Below, in pieces: positions 25,612-34,252 of a stretch of 44,071 bases of DNA (positions are counted from its first letter, which is position 1; every line of letters starts with the position of its first letter). The DNA is from Enterobacillus tribolii. Its GTDB lineage: Bacteria; Pseudomonadota; Gammaproteobacteria; Enterobacterales; Enterobacteriaceae. The notes under the pieces are model-generated. The model was given only the letters and a program-made list of their open reading frames with translations. It was not told the origin of the DNA and made no database searches. Made by a program: the position numbers and the translations under genes. The stretch covers positions 1 to 44,071 of the forward strand of contig NZ_QRAP01000015.1 in NCBI RefSeq assembly GCF_003363015.1, given 5' to 3'.

Positions 25612-26465
25612 GCAGCGATATCATGGAACACGAACTGGTTGAACGCGCGCGCCAGACCAACGTTTTGACCAAGCGCGACATTACTAAAGCCTGGTTTATT
25701 TACTGGTTGGGCGCAGAGGTTTCCAACTCTTATGAACGTCTGCAAAGCCTGATTTTCTGCGCCTCGATGACGCCGATTATCAAAAAGCTCTATCCGCAGA
25801 AGGAGGAGCAGGTGGAGGCGCTGAAGCGTCACCTGAACTTCTTTAACAGCGAACAGACCTTTGGCGCGGTGATCCAGGGGATCGCCATCGCGATGGAAGA
25901 GCAGAAAACCCGCGGCGAACCGATTTCCGACTCCTCCATCACCGGCATCAAAACCGGCCTGATGGGGCCGCTGGCCGGCATCGGCGACTCGGTCATCTGG
26001 GCGGCGGTCATGCCGCTGCTGATCGCCATCTTCATTCCGTTCGCCGCCAATGGCAGCGCGTTCGGCGGGATTATGCCGCTGATCCTCTATCCCGCCATTA
26101 CGCTGGCGGTAAGCTACGGGCTGATCCACAAAGGCTATACGCTGGGGCGCGACTCGATTGTCGGCCTGCTGCAGGGGGGGCGCATCAAGGAATTGATCTA
26201 CGGCGCTAACGTGCTGGGCCTGATTATGATGGGGGCGCTGTCGGCCAGCTACGTCAAAATCACCACGCCGCTGAAGCTGAGCGCGCTGGAAGGCTCCGAA
26301 GTGGTGGTGCAGCAGATTCTGGACTCTATCGCACCCGGCCTGCTGCCGCTGGCGGCGGTGTTCGCCATCTACTTCTATCTGGTGAAGAAAGGGCCGCGCT
26401 ATACCACGATTCTGTTGTCCATCGTCGCAATCAGTATTGCCTGCTCGCTGCTGGGAGTGCTGTAA
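25608..26465 (+). CDS. dgaD: D-glucosaminate PTS enzyme IID, DgaD
   Basis: A 285-residue mannose-family EIID with a cytoplasmic N-terminal part (LTKRDITKAWFIYWLGAEVS), the signature TGLMGPLAGIGDSVIWA, and C-terminal membrane helices. It forms the translocator with DgaC. The gene ends 3 bases before dgaE, showing a single operon. Confidence 0.92.
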   Translation: MSSDIMEHELVERARQTNVLTKRDITKAWFIYWLGAEVSNSYERLQSLIFCASMTPIIKKLYPQKEEQVEALKRHLNFFNSEQTFGAVIQGIAIAMEEQKTRGEPISDSSITGIKTGLMGPLAGIGDSVIWAAVMPLLIAIFIPFAANGSAFGGIMPLILYPAITLAVSYGLIHKGYTLGRDSIVGLLQGGRIKELIYGANVLGLIMMGALSASYVKITTPLKLSALEGSEVVVQQILDSIAPGLLPLAAVFAIYFYLVKKGPRYTTILLSIVAISIACSLLGVL

Positions 26466-26468
26466 GCC

Positions 26469-27593
26469 ATGACGGAAAATATCTATCAGCGTCTGGGCCT
26501 TAAGCGGGTGATCAACGCCTGCGGCAAGATGACCATTCTCGGCGTGTCGGCGGTGGCGGAGGAGGTGATGCAGGCCGCCGCCCGCGCGGCCGGCGCGTTC
26601 GTGGAGATTGACCAACTGGTGGAGCGCGGCGGTGAGCTGGTTTCACAACATACCGGCGCGCAGGACAGTTACATAACCTCCTGTGCGTCCGCCGGGATCG
26701 CCATCGCGGTCGCCGCCGCCGTCACCGGGGGAAAACCCTGGCTGGTGGCGCGGATGCCGGACAGCGCCGGATTGGCGAATGAAGTGGTGATGCTGCGCGG
26801 CCATAACGTGGATTACGGCGCGCCCATCACGACGGCAATCCGGCTGGGCGGCGGCCGGGTGGTGGAGGTCGGGCAGAGCAATCTGGCCTACCGCTGGCAA
26901 CTGGAAAGCGCGGTAACGCCGCAGACCGCGGCGCTGCTGTTCGTGAAGTCTCATCACTGCGTGCAGAAGGGGATGCTGACGATCGGGGATTTTGTTGAGG
27001 TTGCGCGCCTGAAGGGGATCCCGCTGATCGTTGACGCGGCGGCGGAAGAGGATTTACGCAGTTGGGTCGCCAGCGGCGCGGACATGGTGGTTTACAGCGG
27101 CGCGAAGGCGTTCAATGCGCCGACCTCCGGTTTCATTACCGGCCGCAAAACCTGGATTGCCGCCTGCAAAGCGCAGCATGAGGGCATTGCGCGCGCGATG
27201 AAGATCGGCAAGGAGAACATGGTCGGTCTGATTGCCGCGCTGGATCGCTATCAGCAGGGGGAGGATGCGCCGGGCGTGGCGGTTTTGCAACCGATCGCCG
27301 ATGCGATCTCCGCCATTCCCGGATTTGCTGCGGAGATCGAGCAGGATGAAGCGGGGCGCGCCATCTGGCGTGTCCGGGTTCAGGTATTGCCGCAGCGTCT
27401 TGGGCTGGATGCGCGTGAGGTTGAAGCGTTGTTGCGCCAGGGGGACATCGCGATCTATACCCGACGTTATTTCCTGCATCAGGGCGTATTCAGCCTCGAT
27501 CCGCGTACGGTGACGCAGGCGGAGCTGGAATTGATCGTGGCGCGTTTGCGGGAAATTGCGCAGGCACAGGAGAAAACCGATGCAGTCGATTAA
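26469..27593 (+). CDS. dgaE: PLP-dependent D-glucosaminate-6-phosphate ammonia-lyase DgaE
   Basis: A 374-residue enzyme of the SelA-like aminotransferase fold. The PLP Schiff-base lysine is in YSGAKAFNAP (Lys213), with LIVDAAAEED providing the aspartate that contacts the cofactor ring and SCASAGIAIAVAA a phosphate-binding region. In Salmonella DgaE removes water and ammonia from D-glucosaminate-6-phosphate to give 2-keto-3-deoxygluconate-6-phosphate. The PTS before it and the aldolase after it support this role. Confidence 0.9.
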   Translation: MTENIYQRLGLKRVINACGKMTILGVSAVAEEVMQAAARAAGAFVEIDQLVERGGELVSQHTGAQDSYITSCASAGIAIAVAAAVTGGKPWLVARMPDSAGLANEVVMLRGHNVDYGAPITTAIRLGGGRVVEVGQSNLAYRWQLESAVTPQTAALLFVKSHHCVQKGMLTIGDFVEVARLKGIPLIVDAAAEEDLRSWVASGADMVVYSGAKAFNAPTSGFITGRKTWIAACKAQHEGIARAMKIGKENMVGLIAALDRYQQGEDAPGVAVLQPIADAISAIPGFAAEIEQDEAGRAIWRVRVQVLPQRLGLDAREVEALLRQGDIAIYTRRYFLHQGVFSLDPRTVTQAELELIVARLREIAQAQEKTDAVD

Positions 27594-28323
27594 GTTTTAC
27601 CGTGAGCGGGTAGCGATTAACGTGCTGGCGAAAGACATTGCCAACGCCCGTGAGATTTATGACGCGGCGCAAGGGCATGCGGTCATCGGCATTCTTTCCG
27701 CGCAGTTCAGTGATGCAGAGCAGGGGATCGCGGAAGTTAAGCGCTGGATGGCGGAAGTGCCTTCGGTTTCCGTCGGGCTGGGCGCGGGCGATCCGGCGCA
27801 ATATTACAAAGCGGCGATGATTGCTGCGGGCACCCGTCCGGCGCATCTCAACCAAACGTTTACCGGCTGCGGCTTTGCCGCCGGTGCGCTGGCGGCTACC
27901 GGCGGCAGGGGAACTTACATTAACGCGCTGGTCAGCCCGACCGGTACGCCGGGTGAGGTGTTGATCTCCACCGGGGTTATCAGCGGGCAGGGTACGCCGG
28001 CAAGGGTTTCCTGTGACAGTGCAGTACGGATGATGACTGACATGGGGGCGCATGCCGCCAAGTTTTTCCCGATGGGCGGCGAGAAGTCACTGGATGAGCT
28101 GAACGTGCTGGCAGAAGCGGCGGCGAAAAACGGTATGATCCTGATTGAACCGACCGGCGGCATTGATTTGGATAACTTCGGTGTCATCGTGGAGTGCTGC
28201 CTGCGGGCCGGGATGCCCAAAGTGATGCCGCATGTTTATAGCTCGATTATCGATCCAGCAACGGGGAGAACGCGGCCGGAAGACGTTGTCAGGTTGATGG
28301 ATATCGTGAAAGGGATTGTGTGA
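27580..28323 (+). CDS. dgaF: 2-keto-3-deoxygluconate-6-phosphate aldolase DgaF
   Basis: A 247-residue class I aldolase-like protein that would split KDGP to pyruvate and glyceraldehyde-3-phosphate, completing glucosaminate breakdown. Motifs include GLGAGDPAQYYKA, FTGCGFAAGALAA, the candidate Schiff-base lysine in HAAKFFPMGG and IEPTGGIDLDNF near the phosphate site. ATG 27580 (MQSIKFYRERV) overlaps the end of dgaE by 14 bases; a longer frame into dgaE adds basic residues with no family match. Last gene of the operon. Confidence 0.9.
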   Translation: MQSIKFYRERVAINVLAKDIANAREIYDAAQGHAVIGILSAQFSDAEQGIAEVKRWMAEVPSVSVGLGAGDPAQYYKAAMIAAGTRPAHLNQTFTGCGFAAGALAATGGRGTYINALVSPTGTPGEVLISTGVISGQGTPARVSCDSAVRMMTDMGAHAAKFFPMGGEKSLDELNVLAEAAAKNGMILIEPTGGIDLDNFGVIVECCLRAGMPKVMPHVYSSIIDPATGRTRPEDVVRLMDIVKGIV

Positions 28324-28383
28324 TTGGCTCAGGCCCTGGCTGTGGGTATTGCAGGCCCGGGTGAAAGCTGCGGTTTTCCTCAG

Positions 28384-29301
28384 TCACGTTACCTGCTTTA
28401 CCGGTTGTCGCTCCCGGTAAACGCGCAGGGCGTCGACCACCAGTGAAAATGCCGGGGAAGGTTGCTTACGGCTGGGGTAATACAAATAGTATCCGGGGAA
28501 AGGCTTGCACCACGATTCAAGTACCCGGATCAGGCGACCTTCCTTAATGTGAGTACCAAATTCTTCCTCCGGTAAAAACGCGATCCCCAGCCCTGCCAGC
28601 GCGGCAGAAATAATGTGTTCTGAAGTGTTAAACGTCACCTGCCCGCTCACGCGCACGTTCAAATCGCCGCCGTCCTGATCAAAATCCCAGACGTACAGCC
28701 CACCGGAACTGACCATGCGCTGGTTAATACAGCAGTGCTGTGTCAGTTCATGCGGTGTTTGCGGGATAGGGTAACGCGAGAAATACGCCGGAGAAGCCAC
28801 GGCCGCCATGCGCAATTCCGGGCCAATCGGGATGGCGATCATGTCTTTATCAATGGTGTCGCCCAGGCGCACTCCGGCGTCAAAACGGTCGGCAACAATA
28901 TCGCGGAAACCGTGGTTGGCGTCGAACTCAATATGGATATCCGGATATTCGCGCAGGAGTGGCGTGAGTTTGGGTAACAGCGTGCTGCGTAAAACGTCCG
29001 GCCCGCAGGTGATTCGCACCGTGCCGGCGGGTTTATCCCGCAATTCCGTGAGCAGTTCCAACTCTGCCTCAATCTCATCAAGGCGGCTGCCGATGGCCTG
29101 CAACAACCGTTCTCCGGCAGTGGTTGGCGACACGCTGCGGGTGGTTCGCGTAAGGAGACGAATTTGCATCCGCTCTTCCAGCGCGGAAATCGCCTGGCTG
29201 AGCGCGGGTTGTGTTACGCCAAGATGAGCCGCCGCGCGGGTAAAGCTTCTTTCGCGCGCGACGGTGACAAAGTAGAGCAGGTCATTCAGATTGCGTTTCA
29301 T
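28384..29301 (-). CDS. LysR-family transcriptional regulator
   Basis: A 305-residue LysR regulator with an N-terminal winged HTH (FVTVARERSFTRAAAHLGVTQPALSQAISALEE broken over residues 11-43) and a substrate-binding domain of the small-solute type (VRITCGPDVL to the C-terminus). It is transcribed divergently from the exported hydrolase at 29567 across a 265-base gap and is its likely regulator. The effector is unknown. I see no perfect T-N11-A palindrome I would commit to in the gap. Confidence 0.88.
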   Translation of the reverse strand: MKRNLNDLLYFVTVARERSFTRAAAHLGVTQPALSQAISALEERMQIRLLTRTTRSVSPTTAGERLLQAIGSRLDEIEAELELLTELRDKPAGTVRITCGPDVLRSTLLPKLTPLLREYPDIHIEFDANHGFRDIVADRFDAGVRLGDTIDKDMIAIPIGPELRMAAVASPAYFSRYPIPQTPHELTQHCCINQRMVSSGGLYVWDFDQDGGDLNVRVSGQVTFNTSEHIISAALAGLGIAFLPEEEFGTHIKEGRLIRVLESWCKPFPGYYLYYPSRKQPSPAFSLVVDALRVYRERQPVKQVT

Positions 29302-29566
29302 CTGGCCGGCGCCTCCGATTAATAAGCTATGGTTATAAGCCCATTAAGTATTCATTAGCTAGTCAGCCTACACGCATCGTGTAAAACTTTCATCAAGAGA
29401 TAATCGTGAATCATGCGTTCTATTTTAATGCGCTTTTTTGGTGTTATTCCCGTGAATAGCGCCCGGCCGGGGCTTACCTGAATTCTGCCGGGCCGGTATT
29501 CAGGGGCAGCAGAGGTGACATCTCTGGCATCACGTACAGCACATCACACACTAAAGGATGAATTCC

Positions 29567-30604
29567 ATGAAAAATATCACTCTGGCGCTGGGGCTGTTCG
29601 TCAGCGCATTCGCCGCCACCGCGGCGGATATATCAAAAGACACGGACAACTTTTATAACAGCGATAAGGTTACCCAGCAAAAGGTGACGTTTAAAAATCA
29701 GTATCAGATGAACGTCGTGGGCAATCTGTTTATCCCCAAAACGCTGAATCAGAATACTAAAAATCCGGCGATTGTTGTCGGTCATCCGATGGGCGCGGTA
29801 AAAGAGCAAAGCGCGAATCTGTATGCGCAAAAAATGGCGGAACAGGGCTTTGTAACGCTGGCGATTGACCTCTCTTTCTGGGGCGAAAGTGAGGGCAAAC
29901 CGGGTCATCTGATTTCGCCGGAAATTTATGCTGATGACTTCAGCGCGGCAGTCGATTTTCTCAGTACCCAGGCATATGTTGACCCCCGGAATATCGGCGT
30001 ACTGGGTATCTGCGGCAGTGGCAGCTTCGTAATAAGCGCGGCTAAAATTGATCCGCGTATGAAAGCGATTGCCACTATCAGCATGTATGACATGGGTTCT
30101 GCTTTCCGCAATGGCCTGAATCATGCCCAGACACCCGCGCAGCGTGCGGCCTTTATTAAATCAGCAATCGAACAGCGGTTTGCAGAATTCAACGGTGCAG
30201 AGAAGGCCTATATTCCGGGGACCGTTAATAAACTGGATGAGTCAACACCGGCTATTCAGCGCGAGTTTTTCGATTTCTATCGTACTGAGCGGGGCGGATA
30301 TACCCCACAGGGCGAGAAAGAAGAACTGACAACCAAACCTATGTTGAGCAGCATTGGTAAGTTTATGAACTTCTACCCGTTTAACGATATTGAAACGATT
30401 TCACCGCGTCCGGTGTTGTTTGTTACTGGCGGGCAGGCACATTCGAAGGAGTTTAGCGAAGATGCTTACCAGCGCGCAGGTCAACCGAAAGAGCTCTATA
30501 TTGTTCCGGGTGCAGGCCATGTCGATTTGTATGACCGCACTGACCTGATTCCGTGGGATAAGCTGATCTCATTCTTTACGCTAAACCTGAATACGAATAC
30601 ATGA
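29567..30604 (+). CDS. Exported alpha/beta-hydrolase with Cys nucleophile elbow
   Basis: A 345-residue protein with a Sec signal peptide (cleavage near ATAA-DISK, residue 20). Alpha/beta-hydrolase features are VVGHPMGAVKEQ (oxyanion side), the elbow LGICGSGSF with Cys149 where Ser is usual, and GAGHVDLYD with the catalytic His. It resembles the YcjY/dienelactone-hydrolase side of the superfamily, where a Cys nucleophile is known. The substrate is unknown. AAAGGA lies 8 bases before ATG 29567; the ATG at 29558 has no room for a ribosome site. Probably cotranscribed with the next exported gene. Confidence 0.82.
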   Translation: MKNITLALGLFVSAFAATAADISKDTDNFYNSDKVTQQKVTFKNQYQMNVVGNLFIPKTLNQNTKNPAIVVGHPMGAVKEQSANLYAQKMAEQGFVTLAIDLSFWGESEGKPGHLISPEIYADDFSAAVDFLSTQAYVDPRNIGVLGICGSGSFVISAAKIDPRMKAIATISMYDMGSAFRNGLNHAQTPAQRAAFIKSAIEQRFAEFNGAEKAYIPGTVNKLDESTPAIQREFFDFYRTERGGYTPQGEKEELTTKPMLSSIGKFMNFYPFNDIETISPRPVLFVTGGQAHSKEFSEDAYQRAGQPKELYIVPGAGHVDLYDRTDLIPWDKLISFFTLNLNTNT

Positions 30605-30612
30605 TGTGTTGT

Positions 30613-30642
30613 TTAAACGGCACGGTTTCCTGTGCCGTTTAA
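30613..30642 (+). terminator. Hairpin between hydrolase and cyclophilin-like gene
   Basis: TTAAACGGCAC, loop GGTTTCCT, GTGCCGTTTAA is a perfect 11-bp stem 9 bases after the hydrolase stop, followed by an A-rich rather than T-rich run. It may be a partial terminator or an mRNA-stabilising structure between two genes of one unit. Confidence 0.5.
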
Positions 30643-30672
30643 CTAAAAATTATAAATAAAATGGAGCGTTTT

Positions 30673-31101
30673 ATGTTCAAACCGATCCTGTTTGCCCTGG
30701 CTTCCCTGACGGTTGTGTCATTCTCATCAATGGCTGCTGACGCTGAAGGCATCAAGGTGAAGATCACCGTCGGTGACCAGGTAATGACGGCAACGTTTTA
30801 TGACAATGCAACCACGCGGGCGCTTGTCTCCCGATTCCCGCTGACGTTGCCTATGGAAGATTTATATGATCGTGAGATGTGTTACCATTTTCCCGACGCA
30901 CTGCCAGCCAACGAAATACAGACCAGCGGATATAACGTAGGCGATATTGTCTACTGGGCGCCGCGCCATAGCTTCGTCATCATGTATGAACAAAACCATG
31001 AACAAATCAGTAATCTTCAGAAGGTTGGATATATCCATTCCGGCGTGGAGGTTTTCAGGCATACCGGCAATATTGATGTGACATTCGATGTTGCAAACTA
31101 A
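30673..31101 (+). CDS. Exported cyclophilin-like fold protein
   Basis: A 142-residue protein with a signal peptide (cleavage near SMA-ADAE). The body matches the cyclophilin-like family of small beta-barrel proteins: IKVKITVGDQVMTATFYDN, LVSRFPLTLPMEDLY, GDIVYWAPRHSFVIMYEQ. Relatives often lie beside NAD(P)H oxidoreductases and LysR regulators; they are not proven isomerases. GGAG is 7 bases before ATG 30673; an earlier ATG at 30661 overlaps that ribosome site. Confidence 0.78.
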   Translation: MFKPILFALASLTVVSFSSMAADAEGIKVKITVGDQVMTATFYDNATTRALVSRFPLTLPMEDLYDREMCYHFPDALPANEIQTSGYNVGDIVYWAPRHSFVIMYEQNHEQISNLQKVGYIHSGVEVFRHTGNIDVTFDVAN

Positions 31102-31137
31102 TCTTGAATTCAATGATTGTAATGCAAGACATATCGC

Positions 31138-31180
31138 CTTGCTGAGTAGCTCCTGGAGCTACTCAGCAAGTTATTTTTCT
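31138..31180. terminator. Strong bidirectional terminator
   Basis: CTTGCTGAGTAGCTCC, one T, GGAGCTACTCAGCAAG is a perfect 16-bp stem (about 15 pairs usable) followed on the plus strand by TTATTTTTCTTT. It separates the convergent cyclophilin-like gene and the flavodoxin-like gene. Confidence 0.9.
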
Positions 31181-31220
31181 TTAAACCGGGGACCAGGGGG
31201 GCGAAAGCCAATAAAATGAA

Positions 31221-31820
31221 TTACATTTTCAGGCGTTCAATTAATTGGCGCTGATATTCCGCCAGCTCACTACTGCGGGCATTTTCGAAAACGAGCGGGG
31301 GAAGATAAGTCATACCGGCATGCCGGGCGCTGGCTTTCATCGGCCAAAACACATCGGCAAGCGTAATGCCAATTCTTCCTCCCTCACCATAAGTCGATGC
31401 TCCTCCTGCGGCGGTGCTGACAATTAACATCTCTTTTCCCTGCCATAAGCCTGGCCCGACGCTGCCCCAGGTATCATTTAGCCAGGCTTTCATCATCGGC
31501 GTAATATTGAACCAGTGAGTCGGGAATATAAAAACGATACGTGAGTGTTCACGCATCATCCGGCGTTCTTCATCAGCATTGATTGTGCTGGTGTCAAAAC
31601 CATATCGTGTTTCAAGGTTACGCACCGTCACGCCCTCAACGCTTTCCGCCGCGCTCTGTAATCCTTTCGTTAATACTGACCTCTCAGGATAAGGATGAGA
31701 GACGATAACGAGCGTTTTTATATCGGTTTTATCTGCACTGATCGCTTCACTGACTGGTAACAGAAATATAAAAATAAAGGTAATCAGATTTGCTGCTTTG
31801 TGTAAGCGGGTCCATTTCAT
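31221..31820 (-). CDS. Flavodoxin-fold NAD(P)H oxidoreductase with signal peptide
   Basis: A 199-residue protein whose body is a KefF/MdaB-type flavodoxin-fold quinone or FMN reductase: TLVIVSHPYPERS (FMN phosphate loop), FIFPTHWFNITPMMKAWLND and a glycine-rich STAAGGAS. The first 30 residues add a hydrophobic stretch and a cleavage-like SEAISADK, so it appears exported, although this family normally works in the cytosol with NAD(P)H. AGGAG precedes the start. Divergent from the LysR gene at 32084. Either it is a periplasmic flavoprotein or the helix is a membrane anchor. Confidence 0.78.
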   Translation of the reverse strand: MKWTRLHKAANLITFIFIFLLPVSEAISADKTDIKTLVIVSHPYPERSVLTKGLQSAAESVEGVTVRNLETRYGFDTSTINADEERRMMREHSRIVFIFPTHWFNITPMMKAWLNDTWGSVGPGLWQGKEMLIVSTAAGGASTYGEGGRIGITLADVFWPMKASARHAGMTYLPPLVFENARSSELAEYQRQLIERLKM

Positions 31821-32083
31821 TTGCTTCTCCTAATGGTTAATGGCTTAGCTGGCATTCAGTCTATGTCGGGCGTATTCTGTTTTTTAGTGCATCAATAGCT
31901 TAATCACTTTTAGCCAAAAGCTAACAATGGCCTGGTGCGCGGTGGAGATACATCGTCATTATTCCATCATGATGACTAATCCTGATGTACCAGATTAAGC
32001 GTAATTTTTTGATTTAAATAGATAACCACAGCGGCTTAGCCCGTCGTTAAGAATCATCAGACGACTTCTTCAGGGATGACGTG

Positions 32084-32989
32084 ATGAATAACGTGATTTA
32101 TAACCAAATACGCATCTTTCAAAGCATTGCTCGGGAAGGCAGCATCTCTGCTGCCGCCAGGAAACTTGAGATTACCCCTCCTTCCGTCAGCAAAGCGCTT
32201 AAGCTGCTTGAGGAACATATCGGTCACCCGCTTTTTGTGCGCACAACACGACGAATTGAACTGACGGATGCCGGGCAACAGTTGCTGGATCAGACAGCAG
32301 CAGCAGTGGATTCACTGGAAAAATCGCTGGAGAATATCCGCAATCAAAATCAGGAACCCTCCGGTTTGGTCAGAATTACGCTTTCACGCTTTGCTTACTT
32401 ACTGATACTCAAACCGGTCATGGGGGCGTTTTGCCAGCGATACCCCGGTATTCAGCTTGAAATTTCCGTTTACGACGGTACGGTCAATATTATCGATGAC
32501 CGCTTTGACCTGGGGATCCGCTTTGGCGATATCCTGGAAGGCAGCGTAGTGGCCCGCCAGTTAATGAAACCGTTTCGGGAGGGGCTCTATGCGTCATCGG
32601 CCTATCTTAAAACATTCGGTATACCAACGACGCCCGCTGAACTGCAACAACACAAGCTGATTGGCTATCGATTTATCACCAATAACCGCATCCTGCCGCT
32701 GATGCTGGATGACGAGGGGAAACCGCTGACGGTTGAGATGCCGGGGCATTTAATCAGCAATGATATTGACGTGATGGCTGACGGGATACGTAACGGGTTA
32801 GGAATAGGAAGGTTGTTTGAGCCCATTCATCAGTTACAGCCAGACAAAGAGAAACTTATTCCTGTCATGAAGAATTACTGGAAAACTTACCCAGGCGTTT
32901 ATCTCTATTATCAAAAGAACGCCGGGAAAACCAAAAGAGTGAGAACACTGATCGATTTCCTCATGAATCAGGCGGCGCATAAAAACTAA
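32084..32989 (+). CDS. LysR-family transcriptional regulator
   Basis: A 301-residue LysR protein with HTH near residues 8-60 (IFQSIAREGSISAAARKLEI, PSVSKALKLLEEH) and a C-terminal effector domain. Divergent from the exported oxidoreductase gene at 31820 across 263 bases and probably its regulator. AGGG lies 8 bases before ATG 32084; a GTG at 32081 is in frame. It resembles the other LysR gene at 28384 in effector-domain layout (PGVYLYY against PGYYLYY near the end), suggesting related effectors or duplication. Confidence 0.88.
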   Translation: MNNVIYNQIRIFQSIAREGSISAAARKLEITPPSVSKALKLLEEHIGHPLFVRTTRRIELTDAGQQLLDQTAAAVDSLEKSLENIRNQNQEPSGLVRITLSRFAYLLILKPVMGAFCQRYPGIQLEISVYDGTVNIIDDRFDLGIRFGDILEGSVVARQLMKPFREGLYASSAYLKTFGIPTTPAELQQHKLIGYRFITNNRILPLMLDDEGKPLTVEMPGHLISNDIDVMADGIRNGLGIGRLFEPIHQLQPDKEKLIPVMKNYWKTYPGVYLYYQKNAGKTKRVRTLIDFLMNQAAHKN

Positions 32990-33548
32990 ACCTGAAGTCA
33001 GGGGTATTTATTGGGTAAGGCGTATAGTTTCTGCACTGAAAGGTGTCATTTCTATCTTCTTGAATTATAGTGATGTCAGAAATCATTCTGATTGAATTAT
33101 TATTTACCTAAAACTATCAGTTCCATTTTTATTTTATTTCTTTTTTAACTACTGTCAGTTTGTTGAGTGGATATAGGCGCTTACTTAAGTGAAATAGTAA
33201 AGATAAATCACCTGATTTTGTCATAATGCATTGATATATATGGCTTTAAGTTTGTGTTATGTTTTTTTGCATTAATACCTGAAAATCATATAATCAATTT
33301 GGTTGGATTAATCCTATTTCATAAATATAGTGTTTGTTGTTTTTGTTGCTTATTTGTATAACATTTTTTGAAGTGTTGTTTTTTTAAGCGGCCGCGCAAA
33401 CATGTCTGAAGTAGGTGATTCTGATTGTTGTAGTATGATTTTCATTAAATTTTCATCGGAAGAGTGTGACTTTCCAGATGGGCAATACTGCCAGAACAGA
33501 AGTGATATTCCCGATGCAACCCATGGATTTGTTAAATTAAGGATAGTC
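32990..33548. other. AT-rich 559-base leader upstream of the fimbrial operon
   Basis: This gap is far more AT-rich than its surroundings (many T and A runs, for example 33120-33150 and 33340-33385), as expected for an H-NS-silenced fimbrial promoter. A NotI-like GCGGCCGC interrupts it near 33389. I find no long inverted repeats of the fimS switch type and no recombinase gene nearby. The pilin frame stays open upstream to about 33402, but that extension is not pilin-like. Confidence 0.5.
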
Positions 33549-34091
33549 ATGAAAAACATTACGCTCGCAGTAATCTCGTCGCTCATTATATCGTCTCCAA
33601 TGGTCATTGCCGCCACAGGCGGAACGATAACGTTTAACGGAAAACTCACGGCCACAACCTGCAAAATTGATATTGAAGGTCAGGGTGCTGATGCTCTGGT
33701 TAAACTCCCCACGATTGGCGTAAACCAATTAAGTGCTCTGGGGGAAACTGCCGGTAGCACATCATTCAATATGGCACTGAGTGGCTGCTCGGGTACCCTG
33801 TCATCTGCATCCGCATTTTTTGAGGCCGGTGGCGGTAATGTTGACGTGGCGACCGGTCGCCTGAATAACAGCGGTTCAGCGCAATTGGTGCAGCTTCAGC
33901 TACGTGATGGCTCAAGCTCCAAAAATGCCATCATTAAAGCGGGCAGTCAGGAGCAGGCAATGTCAATGACCTATGTTGATACCTCCTCAGGTACAGCAAC
34001 GCTGCCCTACCTCGTGGAATATTATGCACAAGGGAAAACCACGCCGGGAGACGTTGTGAGTAAGGTGGTGTATTCCATTCAATATAAATAA
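33549..34091 (+). CDS. Major fimbrial subunit (chaperone-usher pilin)
   Basis: A 180-residue type 1-like pilin. Signal peptide ends near MVIA-ATGG (about residue 21). The pilin core has the paired cysteines of TTCKID and SGCSG, a glycine-rich start GGTITFNGKLTA and the penultimate-Tyr C-terminus VVYSIQYK that is donated in strand exchange. First gene of a four-gene operon. AAGGA precedes ATG 33549. A terminator after it fits its higher required dose. Confidence 0.9.
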   Translation: MKNITLAVISSLIISSPMVIAATGGTITFNGKLTATTCKIDIEGQGADALVKLPTIGVNQLSALGETAGSTSFNMALSGCSGTLSSASAFFEAGGGNVDVATGRLNNSGSAQLVQLQLRDGSSSKNAIIKAGSQEQAMSMTYVDTSSGTATLPYLVEYYAQGKTTPGDVVSKVVYSIQYK

Positions 34092-34199
34092 CGAAAACTG
34101 CCATGCCTTTATTTCAGGGCATCGTAATCCGGTTTGGTTTCGCCCGTCTGATATATTTTTTCTTATTGTAACAAACTGAATATATTCAGATATATCAAG

Positions 34200-34229
34200 A
34201 AAGGGATGGCTGACATCCCTTTGTTTTTA
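34200..34229 (+). terminator. Attenuating terminator between pilin and chaperone genes
   Basis: AAAGGGATG, loop GCTGA, CATCCCTTT is a perfect 9-bp stem followed by GTTTTTAT, a typical intrinsic terminator 108 bases after the pilin stop. Partial read-through would give many pilin transcripts and fewer for chaperone and usher, as in other fimbrial operons. A smaller hairpin (ATGCC...GGCAT) sits near 34112-34130. Confidence 0.8.
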
Positions 34230-34252
34230 TCATCCATGCAGGAACCGTACTT

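Noticed and set aside
32990-33548. FimS-like invertible promoter
   Set aside because: No matching long inverted repeats and no FimB/FimE-type recombinase in the window.
33402-33548. N-terminal extension of the major pilin
   Set aside because: It would place a long Cys/Asp-rich segment ahead of a perfect signal peptide and lacks a ribosome site.
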